DNA of 64,000 nucleotides from Desulfonatronovibrio magnus (lineage in GTDB: Bacteria; Desulfobacterota; Desulfovibrionia; Desulfovibrionales; Desulfonatronovibrionaceae). Positions within the stretch are counted from its first letter, which is position 1; every line of letters starts with the position of its first letter. The stretch covers positions 619,261 through 683,260 of the forward strand of contig NZ_KN882175.1 of assembly GCF_000934755.1 (NCBI RefSeq). The letters are read 5' to 3'. The notes under the pieces were generated by a model. It searched no databases, had not been told where the DNA came from, and was given only the letters and a program-made list of their open reading frames with translations. This document shows positions 27,677 through 36,122 of the stretch, one piece after another. A program made the translations under genes and the position numbers.

Positions 27677-28147
27677 TCATACTTTGACTGCAATTTCCCG
27701 GTATACATCGTCCAGCATGATAGCACCCATAACCTTGTCTCCCTCTTCCACCACAGCAATATCCTGTCGATAGTCCAGAAAGGCTTCCAGAACTCTGGCC
27801 AGAGTATCGTTAGGACGAATCCTGGCTGCTTCTTTCTGATAAACTTTCCTGATATCTGCCTGAGCACCCAGTTCGCATGAAAGTTTGAAGGCTTTTTCAT
27901 AGTTTTCCGTATCTTTTACCTTTGATGCATTTTTGAGCAGTTCAGGCCCCATTTTCTTGACTATATCCCAGGTAGTTATGATTCCGGACAGCTTTCCAGC
28001 CTTACTCAGCACAACTGCACTATTATTGCCCGGATAAACTTTTCGGCTTTCCTGAATCTTCAAAATAACATCTTTGATTGATACTTCCTCATCTACTTTG
28101 GGAAAATCATCATGCATGATATCCCAGGCTCTTTTTCGGTAAAGCAT
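27677..28147 (-). CDS. CBS-domain-pair protein
   Basis: The product (156 residues from the ATG at 28147, chosen for its AGGAGG site) has two CBS motifs. The first includes AWDIMHDDFPKVDEEVSIKD and SGIITTWDIVKK, the second RIRPNDTLARVLEAF and MGAIMLDDVYRE. CBS pairs usually sense adenine nucleotides. There is no attached enzyme domain, so a regulatory role is likely but the partner is unknown. It lies 45 nt after the HD-domain gene on the same strand and probably shares its transcript. Confidence 0.85.
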   Translation of the reverse strand: MLYRKRAWDIMHDDFPKVDEEVSIKDVILKIQESRKVYPGNNSAVVLSKAGKLSGIITTWDIVKKMGPELLKNASKVKDTENYEKAFKLSCELGAQADIRKVYQKEAARIRPNDTLARVLEAFLDYRQDIAVVEEGDKVMGAIMLDDVYREIAVKV

Positions 28148-28192
28148 TTTGTTCCTCCTGAACTGTACATGAATCAATTAAAACCAAATCCC

Positions 28193-29449
28193 TTAATCAA
28201 AGTCCGCCAGTAAAGCTCCTATATGCACTCCTTCAATGTACGGCTCGTTTTGATAAAGATTGCGGATTTTCCATTGGGCATGCTGCAGCTGTTCATTGGT
28301 AATGCCGTTTCTGGTAGCAGTATAAGCCTCGATAAAAGCCGCAAGATTATCGCAAACCTTAAGCAGATAACCATCTTTGGGATCAAACTTGTCAAAATTA
28401 TACTTTTGCTGAAGCTCCTCCCAGCTGACTTTACTGACCTTGCCATCTACTGAAATTGTATTGTCGAATTCACTAACTTCATCATTCCCAAGATAATACC
28501 GCAGCCTTTGCGCGAGGCCAGTATATTCGGGTTCCTGAAGGAGGGAAAAAACCCTTTTTTCCAGTTCTTTGTTTTCATATTCTTTGATTATATCCCCCAT
28601 GGTCTGAACTGATTTTTTAACAGGAGAAATGATATCTCGGGTAAGAAGTTCCGGTAAATCATGTATCAGCCCTGCAAAAAAGTTATTCTGCCTCCTCATG
28701 GGACAGGCGTTAACCGACATGCTGAAAAAAAAGGCATAGCATGCAACTATAAACATGTGACCAAGAACTGAAGTCTCTGGAATTCTTGGAGTTTGTGACC
28801 AGCGCTTTTGAAACCTCAGCCTGCCGCAGAGATTCATGAATCCACTCAGCCCGCCCTGACCTCCCAGCATGAGTTCTTCCATACCCTTGAGATCACTATA
28901 TTGCTTTAAAAGATTCAAGAAATTGTCTTCAATCTCTTTTAGCTCCATATCACCTGGATTTATTCCTTTAATCAGGCTGAACTCCCAACTGCTGGCAAAG
29001 ACATGAGCGCCGTTAAGTATTCGTCTGGCAAAAGTACTGTCCTCAGAGTCCTGCAGGTAGGTCTGCAATTTTTCTTGGAATTCTGAACCAAGGGGCTGCA
29101 GCCTTGGCTCAAGTTGTTTAATAACCCAGCTGGTCAATTGCCTGTAATGCACTGGATTAGACTTGATTTCATAAAAAACAGGTGGTTTGATGTCTGTAAT
29201 AACCAACCTGTAAAGGTAGTCAAATATCCCTCCCAGAATAACTTCTTCATACAGATCAGCCTTTTCCTCCGTCGACATGGACCTGGAATTCAGGTTGAGC
29301 AGAGCAAAGGCGGTAATCATTTTATGAGCCTGCTTATCCACTTCCACAAGCTCCACTGGTCGTAGCTTGTCATTCCATCTTTTCATGAAAGAACCGGAAA
29401 AAATTAGCTGCAGGAGACCTTTTCTTACACTTGGAAGTTGTGATACCAT
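28193..29449 (-). CDS. HD-domain hydrolase-like protein
   Basis: A 418-residue soluble protein. The C-terminal half carries the HD-type metal-binding pattern: His in VLGHMF, His-Asp in LIHDLPELLTRDIISPVKK and Asp in KVCDNLAAF. The sequence around it resembles YfbR-type phosphohydrolases (nucleotidase-like). The N-terminal 200 residues are helical with no recognised domain. A specific substrate cannot be read. It is divergent from rplM and upstream of the CBS gene. Confidence 0.8.
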   Translation of the reverse strand: MVSQLPSVRKGLLQLIFSGSFMKRWNDKLRPVELVEVDKQAHKMITAFALLNLNSRSMSTEEKADLYEEVILGGIFDYLYRLVITDIKPPVFYEIKSNPVHYRQLTSWVIKQLEPRLQPLGSEFQEKLQTYLQDSEDSTFARRILNGAHVFASSWEFSLIKGINPGDMELKEIEDNFLNLLKQYSDLKGMEELMLGGQGGLSGFMNLCGRLRFQKRWSQTPRIPETSVLGHMFIVACYAFFFSMSVNACPMRRQNNFFAGLIHDLPELLTRDIISPVKKSVQTMGDIIKEYENKELEKRVFSLLQEPEYTGLAQRLRYYLGNDEVSEFDNTISVDGKVSKVSWEELQQKYNFDKFDPKDGYLLKVCDNLAAFIEAYTATRNGITNEQLQHAQWKIRNLYQNEPYIEGVHIGALLADFD

Positions 29450-29629
29450 GATATTTTGCTCTTAAAAAAAATATTGAATGTCGAGATCAGGATAGTTTTT
29501 GCTGAACCACTTCCTGCCAGACTTTTGACAGGATCATCCAAAGGTCTAAACTATAATGGTAAATTAAATAACTCCGTGAAGCAAGAGCCAACTACATGCA
29601 AAAAATCTTGCTATTTGGTCATTTTTATA

Positions 29630-29658
29630 TTGACACCTGCAGCAAAACTCAATAATAA
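29630..29658 (+). promoter_or_regulatory. Sigma-70 promoter of rplM-rpsI
   Basis: A consensus TTGACA (29630-29635), 17-nt spacer and TAATAA (29653-29658) lie about 34 nt before the rplM ATG, giving a short leader. It is one of the strongest-looking promoters in the window, as expected for ribosomal genes. Confidence 0.7.
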
Positions 29659-29691
29659 TCCCTTTCTTTCAATTCAGACAGGAGTTCCAAA

Positions 29692-30120
29692 ATGAAGACA
29701 TATAGCCCAAGACCCCAGGACGCCAGACGCGACTGGCATGTAATAGATGCTGAAGGAAAAATTCTGGGCCGAATGGCTACAGAGATCGCCACCAAACTGC
29801 GAGGAAAGAATAAACCGGAATTCGCCCCGCACATGGACATGGGTGATTTTGTTATCGTAGTCAACGCCGATAAGGTAAAGGTAACCGGCAACAAACTCAG
29901 TCAGAAAAAGTACTATCGTCACACCGGATATCCAGGCGGCATCAGAGAAATATCTCTGGAAAAACTTCTGGACAAAAAACCAGAAGAAGTAATCCGTCAT
30001 TCAGTACGTGGAATGTTGCCCAAAAACAAGATTGGTCGCAATCTGCTCAAAAAACTCAAGGTCTATTCCGGGCCTGACCATCCGCATAGTGCTCAGAAGC
30101 CGCTAAACCAGGATAACTAA
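29692..30120 (+). CDS. rplM: 50S ribosomal protein L13
   Basis: L13 is an early-assembling large-subunit protein. The 142-residue product has the family motifs [33 protein letters not shown] and [20 protein letters not shown]. The length is normal. A GGAG site precedes the ATG. It is followed after 20 nt by rpsI, the universal pairing. Confidence 0.98.
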   Translation: MKTYSPRPQDARRDWHVIDAEGKILGRMATEIATKLRGKNKPEFAPHMDMGDFVIVVNADKVKVTGNKLSQKKYYRHTGYPGGIREISLEKLLDKKPEEVIRHSVRGMLPKNKIGRNLLKKLKVYSGPDHPHSAQKPLNQDN

Positions 30121-30140
30121 CCCTGCTGGGAGTATATCAG

Positions 30141-30533
30141 ATGAAACAAGATTTTTATTACGGCACAGGCAGAAGAAAAACATCCATTGCCAGGACAAGA
30201 CTCTATAATGGCTCAGGACAGATACTAATCAATAACAGACCCTATGATGAGTACTTTCCACGGTCCACACTGCAGATGATCATTAATCAGCCATTAAAGT
30301 TAACCAAAGTTCACGGCAAATTTGACATAAAAGTCAATGTTACGGGCGGCGGGCTGGCAGGACAGGCCCAGGCAGTACGACACGGTATTAGCAGGGCTTT
30401 GCTTGAGGTCAGCTCTGATAATCGTCCGATCCTTAAAAAAGCAGGACTGCTGACCAGAGATGCCAGGGTAAAAGAAAGAAAAAAATATGGCCAAAGAGGT
30501 GCCAGAGCACGCTTTCAGTATTCAAAGCGTTAA
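30141..30533 (+). CDS. rpsI: 30S ribosomal protein S9
   Basis: S9 has a globular domain and a basic tail reaching the P-site tRNA. The 130-residue product has [15 protein letters not shown] at the start and ends ARFQYSKR, the conserved C-terminal SKR that contacts tRNA. GGGAG precedes the ATG. A strong terminator follows 35 nt downstream, so rplM-rpsI is a two-gene operon. Confidence 0.98.
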   Translation: MKQDFYYGTGRRKTSIARTRLYNGSGQILINNRPYDEYFPRSTLQMIINQPLKLTKVHGKFDIKVNVTGGGLAGQAQAVRHGISRALLEVSSDNRPILKKAGLLTRDARVKERKKYGQRGARARFQYSKR

Positions 30534-30568
30534 AATCAGCACTTCTGAATACAGATATGTTTACTCAA

Positions 30569-30606
30569 GGCAGGGTCCGTTGTTGCGGCCCCTGCCTTTT
30601 TTATTT
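30569..30606 (+). terminator. Intrinsic terminator of rplM-rpsI
   Basis: GGCAGGG (30569-30575) pairs with CCCTGCC (30590-30596) and is followed directly by a six-T run. A classic Rho-independent terminator. Confidence 0.9.
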
Positions 30607-30660
30607 TTGTATCTGCATAGCTGTACCTGCAAAGCTTTGATGAAGTGAAGAAGTTAGAAA

Positions 30661-31920
30661 ATGAGCAAGAAGTCAATACCGCGTATGATAAGCGCAGATG
30701 AAAACGGAGAGATTTTTGAAGATCCTGAACTGCTGATGCTCTTGCGCCAGGGCGAGGGATTTGTGCCGCCCAGGCCTGATGAACTCATCCCTTTGCCTGC
30801 AGACAGTGACCTATTTCTTCTTCCAGGACGTAAAGCCATAGGGCTCGATCCGCAAAGGGGTACTGTCATGGCAACTGACAGCCTGGCTGTAGCTGGTTTT
30901 GCCAGTCCTGGACATACACTTGCCGGGACCGCCGCCTATATTACTGACTCTGAGGCCCCTGATCTGCCTTTATACGCCTATGGAGCAATTGGATATATGC
31001 ATGACCAGTTCTGGATTGCAGCCAGAAAGGTGGACAAAGACATGCGTCAGGTTTTTTCTCCGGAACTGCTGCAAAGCATCCCGGGAAAAGTCAGAAATTT
31101 GATTAAAAAGTATCCCCGCAATCGCCTCATTCAGCATCTGACTCATTGCGCTCTGAATTCCTGCTGTCCAGCAGCCAGAAACCTTGCGCTTGGCAGGTTT
31201 GAAGCCCCTCTTCCTACATCAAGAAACTGCAATGCCCGCTGTGTGGGGTGCATTTCATTTCAGCCGGCTGGATCAAGTTTTCAATCCACTCAGGACAGGA
31301 TTTCATTTACTCCGACTGTTGAGGAAGTGGCTGAAGTCATGCTTGCCCATGGCTCAAGGGTTAAGAAGCCCATCTTGTCCTTCGGGCAAGGCTGCGAGGG
31401 TGAACCGCTCACTATGGCTGATCTTATTTGTAATGCCGTGGCAAAGGTTAGAAAAAAAATTCCCAAAGCTACAATCAACATTAATACAAACGGTTCCATG
31501 CCTGATCATGTTGAGGATCTGGCCCTGGCTGGGGTTGATTCATTCAGGGTAAGTCTCAACAGCGCAGATCCAGATCTGTATTCCAGATACTACAAACCTG
31601 TAAATTACAACTTCAGTCAGGTACAGGATTTTATTTTGAAAGCAAAGAAACATGATTGCTTTGTATCGCTGAATCTTCTGTATTTCCCGGGGATTACCGA
31701 CACTGAATCTGAGATAGATTCCATGACCAGACTCATATCTGACACAAAGCTGGACTATATTCAGATGAGAAACCTGAATCTTGACCCGGAAATATATCTG
31801 CACCTTATGCAGAATAAAGATTTTGGACCACAGACAGGTCTGTTAAATTACATGAAAAGACTGAAAAAGGAATGTCCCTGGATTGAGTATGGCTATTTCA
31901 ATCCCTATCTCGGGAGATGA
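30661..31920 (+). CDS. Radical SAM protein of unknown function
   Basis: A 419-residue protein. The radical SAM cluster motif CNARCVGC (C-x3-C-x2-C) is at about residues 190-197. A GGEP-type SAM contact is seen as QGCEGEPL, and NINTNGSMPD follows the pattern of the barrel. An N-terminal domain of about 180 residues precedes the core and contains a HCALNSCC cysteine cluster that could hold an extra metal site. I do not recognise a specific reaction. It is separated from rpsI by a terminator and convergent with purM. Confidence 0.85.
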   Translation: MSKKSIPRMISADENGEIFEDPELLMLLRQGEGFVPPRPDELIPLPADSDLFLLPGRKAIGLDPQRGTVMATDSLAVAGFASPGHTLAGTAAYITDSEAPDLPLYAYGAIGYMHDQFWIAARKVDKDMRQVFSPELLQSIPGKVRNLIKKYPRNRLIQHLTHCALNSCCPAARNLALGRFEAPLPTSRNCNARCVGCISFQPAGSSFQSTQDRISFTPTVEEVAEVMLAHGSRVKKPILSFGQGCEGEPLTMADLICNAVAKVRKKIPKATININTNGSMPDHVEDLALAGVDSFRVSLNSADPDLYSRYYKPVNYNFSQVQDFILKAKKHDCFVSLNLLYFPGITDTESEIDSMTRLISDTKLDYIQMRNLNLDPEIYLHLMQNKDFGPQTGLLNYMKRLKKECPWIEYGYFNPYLGR

Positions 31921-31923
31921 AAA

Positions 31924-32970
31924 TTAGAACTTAATATCCACAGGACTTGCGGCATGCCGTGACTCCACCACACTGCCAATATCCCAGGCAGGACAGTTCA
32001 TGGCTTTAAGACGCGAAAGAACGTCCTCACGATAGTCATTTGAAACCACTATTATATATCCAATACCACAGTTAAAAACCTGCAGCATCTCTTCCCAGGA
32101 CATCTCAGCTTCATTTTTAATCCAATTAACTACCGGGGGGATATCCCAGGAACCAAAATCAATCTGTACAGACATCTTTTCCTGAATAACTCTGGGAATA
32201 TTATCATAAAATCCTCCGCCAGTGATATGAATCATTCCGTTGATAGGTATATCCCTGGCTATGCTTACCACCTCGGGCACATATATTCTGGTGGGTTCCA
32301 AGAGAACTTCTTTGACTGTACTTGCAGTATTGGGAAAAATATCATCTCCGGAAAGCTTGGATTGTTTCAGAATTTTTCTTGCCAGCGAGTAACCATTGGA
32401 GTGCAGACCTGATGAAGCAAGCCCTATGAGCGTATCACCGGGACGCACATCTCTGCCGTCTACTATTTGACTGTTATCAACCACTCCAACACAAAAGCCT
32501 GATAAATCATACTCCCCAGGCGGATAAAAATCTGGCATTTCAGCTGTTTCTCCACCCAAAAGAGCACATCCGGATATTTTACAGCCCTTTGCTATTCCGG
32601 CGACCACCTGCTCAGCCTTTTCAGGCTCAAGCCTGCCTGTTGCAAAGTAATCCAGGAAAAAAAGCGGTTTGGCTCCCTGAACCAGAATATCATTGACTGA
32701 CATGGCTACCAGGTCAATGCCTATGGTATCATGCATATCAAACAAAAAAGCCAGCTTGAGCTTGGTGCCTACTCCATCTGTGGAGGCCACCAGAACAGGC
32801 TCTGGCATGTCTTGAGTGTCTAACTTAAAAAGGCCTCCAAATCCACCAATATCAGCCATGACCCCTTTAATGTGGGTGGACGCAACTATGGGTTTTATCC
32901 TCTTTACAAACTGGTCAGCTTTTTCAATATCAACCCCGGCCTCTTTATAAGACTCTGCGCGACTCGTCAT
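31924..32970 (-). CDS. purM: Phosphoribosylformylglycinamidine cyclo-ligase
   Basis: PurM (AIR synthetase) closes the imidazole ring in de novo purine synthesis, using ATP. The 348-residue product shows the family motifs STDGVGTKLKLA, NDILVQGAKPLFFLDY, GCALLGGETAEMPDFY, GLASSGLHSNGYSLARKIL and ITGGGFYDNIPRV. AAGGAG precedes the ATG. It ends 3 nt from the radical SAM gene on the other strand. The 681-bp region upstream is filled with repeats, so its promoter must lie in the first ~50 nt or in repeat DNA. Confidence 0.97.
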   Translation of the reverse strand: MTSRAESYKEAGVDIEKADQFVKRIKPIVASTHIKGVMADIGGFGGLFKLDTQDMPEPVLVASTDGVGTKLKLAFLFDMHDTIGIDLVAMSVNDILVQGAKPLFFLDYFATGRLEPEKAEQVVAGIAKGCKISGCALLGGETAEMPDFYPPGEYDLSGFCVGVVDNSQIVDGRDVRPGDTLIGLASSGLHSNGYSLARKILKQSKLSGDDIFPNTASTVKEVLLEPTRIYVPEVVSIARDIPINGMIHITGGGFYDNIPRVIQEKMSVQIDFGSWDIPPVVNWIKNEAEMSWEEMLQVFNCGIGYIIVVSNDYREDVLSRLKAMNCPAWDIGSVVESRHAASPVDIKF

Positions 32971-33022
32971 GTAATCTCCTTAAGGTCATTTTGACAGCAG
33001 GTGAATTAATTAAAAAAACCAA

Positions 33023-33163
33023 GTAACAATTTAGCCTTTTTTAAGATAAGCAGGACGGGACCCACTTGAGCTAATAACCGATAATTTAAACGTGTCATTT
33101 ATGATGCAAGTGGGTCCTTTAAGAGCCAGTCCCAGTGCCACATCCAAAAGGCTAATCTGTTAC
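33023..33163. repeat. MITE-like element, 141 bp
   Basis: Imperfect terminal inverted repeats: left GTAACAATTTAGCCTTTT, right (reverse complement) GTAACAGATTAGCCTTTT, matching at 16 of 18 positions. Inside, GGACCCACTTG (33058-33068) and CAAGTGGGTCC (33107-33117) form a perfect 11-bp stem with a 38-nt loop. It has no coding capacity. Related sequence occurs at 2336, 9411, 12753, 22400 and 48290. Confidence 0.7.
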
Positions 33164-33274
33164 ACAATATCTTTTTTTGCCGTTAAGTTCAAGACATATT
33201 AACACTGCAGACAAACTTAGAAATAAACCCCATGGGAACAGGGTCTCTCAATAGTCATTTATCATGGACATATC

Positions 33275-33585
33275 GCTTACAAGTAACTATAGTCGAATAT
33301 GAAATAAATTCAGATATTTACAGTTTTCACATTTTGATGATTTTTGCTTATGAATGATGCACATTTGCCTGAAAAATTCCGTCAAAGATGAGAGCTTTAC
33401 GCCTGGCACAGGGACTGTCCCTCGCTGTGTAGATTTTTTCATCAAAGCAAATTTCTTCCAGGAACCAATGCAGCATCAATCTTTTTTATAGTACCTTGCG
33501 GGGACTGTCCCAATTTCCAGAAAAGTGACAGACTCGTAAAGTTACTCCCAGGTTCGGTCCCGGTCCGCCCGGGTGAGGGGCTTTT
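33275..33585 (+). repeat. 311-bp mosaic repeat, copy B
   Basis: It has the same length and orientation as copy A (6412-6722). It contains palindromes GGGACTGTCCC at 33411-33421 and 33501-33511 and ends in the CCCGGG-hairpin module (33540-33585). It is inverted relative to copy C across dctM. Confidence 0.9.
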
Positions 33586-33651
33586 AACTCTCAAGCTTTA
33601 CAGAGCAGTTAAAAAACCTTCAAGCATCAAAACTCTACGCCTGGCACATAT

Positions 33652-34956
33652 TCAATATAACAAACCTGGTAAAAAAGTAGCAAGACCGGGCATAATAATT
33701 AAAAGCAGCAAGAGCAGCACAAAACAGGGCAGAAAAAGCAGAACTCCCTTAAAAACCTCCGGCAGCTGAACACCGTGCCCCATGGAAGCTACAATGTAGG
33801 TGTTAATACCAACAGGTGGAGTAATGGCGCCAAGAGTTGTGACCACTGTAATAAATACTGCAAACCAAACTGGATCATAACCCATGGACTGAGCTACTGG
33901 AAAAAATATGGGAATGGTGATGATCAGCAGCGCCAGGGCATCCATAATGGCTCCACCTAAGATGTATACCAGGCCAATTAGTAGAATTACCAGAAATGAT
34001 GGTAAGGCCAGTTCTCCCACTATGCCGGCCAGCTCAAATGGCAGCCTGGTAACAGCAAGAAACCTTCCAAAAATGACTGCCCCAAGTATAATGGCCATAA
34101 TCATGGCCGAAATGCGCAGGGTATCTGTCAAGGCAAGGTAAAAACCGCGCAGGCTCAGATTGCCTCCTGCCACCCCGATAACTAACGCAATAAATGACCC
34201 CACAGCCCCTGCCTGGGTAGGTGTAAAAAAACCTTTAATCAATCCTGCCATGACCAAAACAAACAGTATTAATATTTCAATAGTGCCTTTTAAGGATTGA
34301 AGCTTGGCCTTGATTGAAGTGACCTGCCCTGGAGGACCAAGCTCTGGTTTTCTGCGACAGGCCCACCATATGGATGCAATAAAAAAAATACAAAGTAAAA
34401 AACCAGGGAGCAAAGCTGCCCAGAACAAAACGCCGATGGCCTGACCGGTCTGCAGACCTATGACAATCAGCACCACGCTGGGAGGAATAAGAACTCCAAG
34501 CGTTGAGCCCGTGGCAACACTGGAAGCACTGAGAACTGGACTGTACTTGTATTTTTTCATCTCCGGCAGGGCCACTGATCCCATAGTAGCTGCTGTGGCC
34601 GTATTGGATCCGCAGATAGCGGCAAATCCTGCACAGGATAAAATAGTAGCCATGGCCATTCCTCCCCGGATATTCCCCATCCATACATAGGCAGCATGGT
34701 AAAGACGCCTGTTCACCCCGGCATGGAAACTTATCTGTCCCATAAGAATAAACATGGGGATAACTGTCAGACCATATGAAGAAAACACCTCCCATACTTC
34801 GTCACTGAGCATGCCCATGGCGGCATGCGGGTTCACTACTATTGCAAAACCAGCAAACCCCACCATGGCCATGGCAAAGCCTACTGGAATGCGTAGAAAA
34901 AATATTATAAGCAAAAGTGCTACTATGCCGATAATTCCAATCAGTGTCAGGCTCAT
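33652..34956 (-). CDS. dctM: TRAP transporter large membrane subunit DctM
   Basis: DctM is the 12-span transport subunit of a tripartite ATP-independent periplasmic transporter, which imports carboxylic or sulfonic acids with sodium. The 434-residue product is hydrophobic throughout, with conserved family segments GFAAICGSNTATAATMG, GSTLGVLIPPSVVLIVIG and FTPTQAGAVGSFIAL. The start has only a weak ribosome site. In most operons dctM directly follows or overlaps dctQ; here 663 bp of repeat DNA intervene, and inverted repeats B and C flank the gene. Confidence 0.93.
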   Translation of the reverse strand: MSLTLIGIIGIVALLLIIFFLRIPVGFAMAMVGFAGFAIVVNPHAAMGMLSDEVWEVFSSYGLTVIPMFILMGQISFHAGVNRRLYHAAYVWMGNIRGGMAMATILSCAGFAAICGSNTATAATMGSVALPEMKKYKYSPVLSASSVATGSTLGVLIPPSVVLIVIGLQTGQAIGVLFWAALLPGFLLCIFFIASIWWACRRKPELGPPGQVTSIKAKLQSLKGTIEILILFVLVMAGLIKGFFTPTQAGAVGSFIALVIGVAGGNLSLRGFYLALTDTLRISAMIMAIILGAVIFGRFLAVTRLPFELAGIVGELALPSFLVILLIGLVYILGGAIMDALALLIITIPIFFPVAQSMGYDPVWFAVFITVVTTLGAITPPVGINTYIVASMGHGVQLPEVFKGVLLFLPCFVLLLLLLIIMPGLATFLPGLLY

Positions 34957-35619
34957 TCCAGAGAAAATCCTTAAATATTATATTATGATGAAAAATTTTT
35001 ATGCTCTTTGCATGTGCACAAAAAGTGTTATGCATGCACCCCTCACAAGAGGATCAAGTTGTAACTTGGTAAGCACTTTACCCGTGCGGCCCCGGGATCT
35101 AACCTGTGAGTAACTTGAAATCAGCCTTAGCGCGAGATTGCTTCGCTTCGCTCGCAACAAGGATTGCCGCGCTCGAAGACTCGCTCGCAATGACACCTGA
35201 GCTGTCAGGAATGTAGTTGCTCAAAACCTGTCACCCACGAGGGAGCCTGAGCGACCGAAGCAATCTGTATGGTAAAACCATAATATTTTGAATTTATTAT
35301 TAAAACGATTGTAGTTACTTGTAAGCTCCTCCCCCGGGCGGCCCGGGACCAAACCTGCGAGTAACTTTAGGATACTGTCATTTTTCTGGAAATTGGGACA
35401 GTCCCCGCGAGGTACTATAAAAAAGATTGATGCTGCATTGGTTCCTGGAAGAAATTTGCTTTGATGAAAAAATCTACACAGCGAGGGACAGTCCCTGTGC
35501 CAAGTGCAAAGTTCCCATCTTTGACGGAATTTTTCAGGCAAATGTGCATCAATCATAAGCAAAAATCGTAAAAATATGAGAATTGTAACCGTCTGATTTT
35601 GTTAGCAAAACGATTCCAG
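34957..35619. other. 663-bp repeat insertion between dctM and dctQ
   Basis: No gene is seen. Its components are TTGCTTCGCTTCGCTCGCAA-type hairpin DNA (35137-35156), repeat E (35163-35320), a CCCGGG-hairpin module (35313-35366) and copy C of the mosaic repeat (35313-35634). It breaks what is normally a tight dctQ-dctM junction. Confidence 0.9.
35163..35320 (+). repeat. 158-bp direct repeat E
   Basis: It is nearly identical in its first ~120 bp to repeat F at 37358-37515, same length and orientation. It contains ATTGCCGCGCTCGAAG, CTCGCTCGCAATGAC and GAGGGAGCCTGAGCGACC. The last ~35 bp diverge. Together with F it brackets dctQ and dctP. Confidence 0.9.
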
Positions 35620-35634
35620 TTACTTAGAAGCTCT
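35313..35634 (-). repeat. Mosaic repeat, copy C
   Basis: Reverse-orientation copy of the 311-bp repeat, with GGGACAGTCCC palindromes at 35395-35405 and 35485-35495. Its outer end AGTTACTTAGAAGCTCT (35618-35634) overlaps the 3' end of dctQ. Confidence 0.9.
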
Positions 35635-36099
35635 GAAAACCTGCACCACAATAGTCAGCAAAAGAGCAGCAAAGCCAAAGGCTACAATGTAAACCAATGG
35701 GTAAAATGGGATGCGCATACTCTCGGAAAGCTCGCCAAAAAGCTTTAGAGATGAACCAAGCAAAATCAGCTGGCGAATTATCAGACCGAAAAATATAATC
35801 AATATGGTTTGAGAAATAATATAAAGTATCTGCCTGAATTTTTTAGGTATAAAACGGTCAAAGAGATTGACGGTTATATGCCCTCCAGACTGCTGTGTAG
35901 GGGCCAATGCAAGAGCTGCCACCAGGGCGCCCAGAAAGCCCGTGGCCTCATAAGCACCTCTGATGGGTTGGCCATAAAATCCCATCACCATGTTAAGGGT
36001 GGCCAACCCCATCATTAAACACAACAAAACAGCACCTGCTGCTACAAGTACTTTGTTGATAATATTTGAAAGTCTGCTGAAAAATTCTGTCATTGCCAT
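35620..36099 (-). CDS. dctQ: TRAP transporter small membrane subunit DctQ
   Basis: DctQ is the four-span partner of DctM. The 159-residue product has four hydrophobic segments (about 15-35, 48-66, 90-112 and 130-150) and the family pattern GGHITVNLF. CAGGA precedes the ATG, and the gene follows dctP by 23 nt. The last codons and stop (R-A-S-K-stop) fall inside the conserved terminal sequence of mosaic repeat C. The repeat therefore appears to have landed at or replaced the natural 3' end. The four spans are still complete, so the protein may work. Confidence 0.9.
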   Translation of the reverse strand: MAMTEFFSRLSNIINKVLVAAGAVLLCLMMGLATLNMVMGFYGQPIRGAYEATGFLGALVAALALAPTQQSGGHITVNLFDRFIPKKFRQILYIISQTILIIFFGLIIRQLILLGSSLKLFGELSESMRIPFYPLVYIVAFGFAALLLTIVVQVFRASK

Positions 36100-36122
36100 T
36101 TATCCTGATCCATCCGGTTCCA

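Larger units (their letters stand above)
32971..33651. other. 681-bp repeat-filled gap
   Basis: There is no gene between purM and dctM. The gap holds a MITE-like element (33023-33163) and copy B of the 311-bp mosaic repeat (33275-33585). Confidence 0.85.

Noticed and set aside
29525-29557. TTGACA and TATAAT upstream of rplM as a promoter
   Set aside because: The spacer is 21 nt, too long for sigma-70. The site at 29630-29658 with a 17-nt spacer is closer and better.
35221-35562. A 113-codon minus-strand frame in the dctM-dctQ gap, with similar translated stretches at 39192-39440 and 6465-6686
   Set aside because: It is translated repeat DNA; the shared peptide pieces (e.g. GDCPSLCRFFHQSK) come from the mosaic repeat and are not a protein family.
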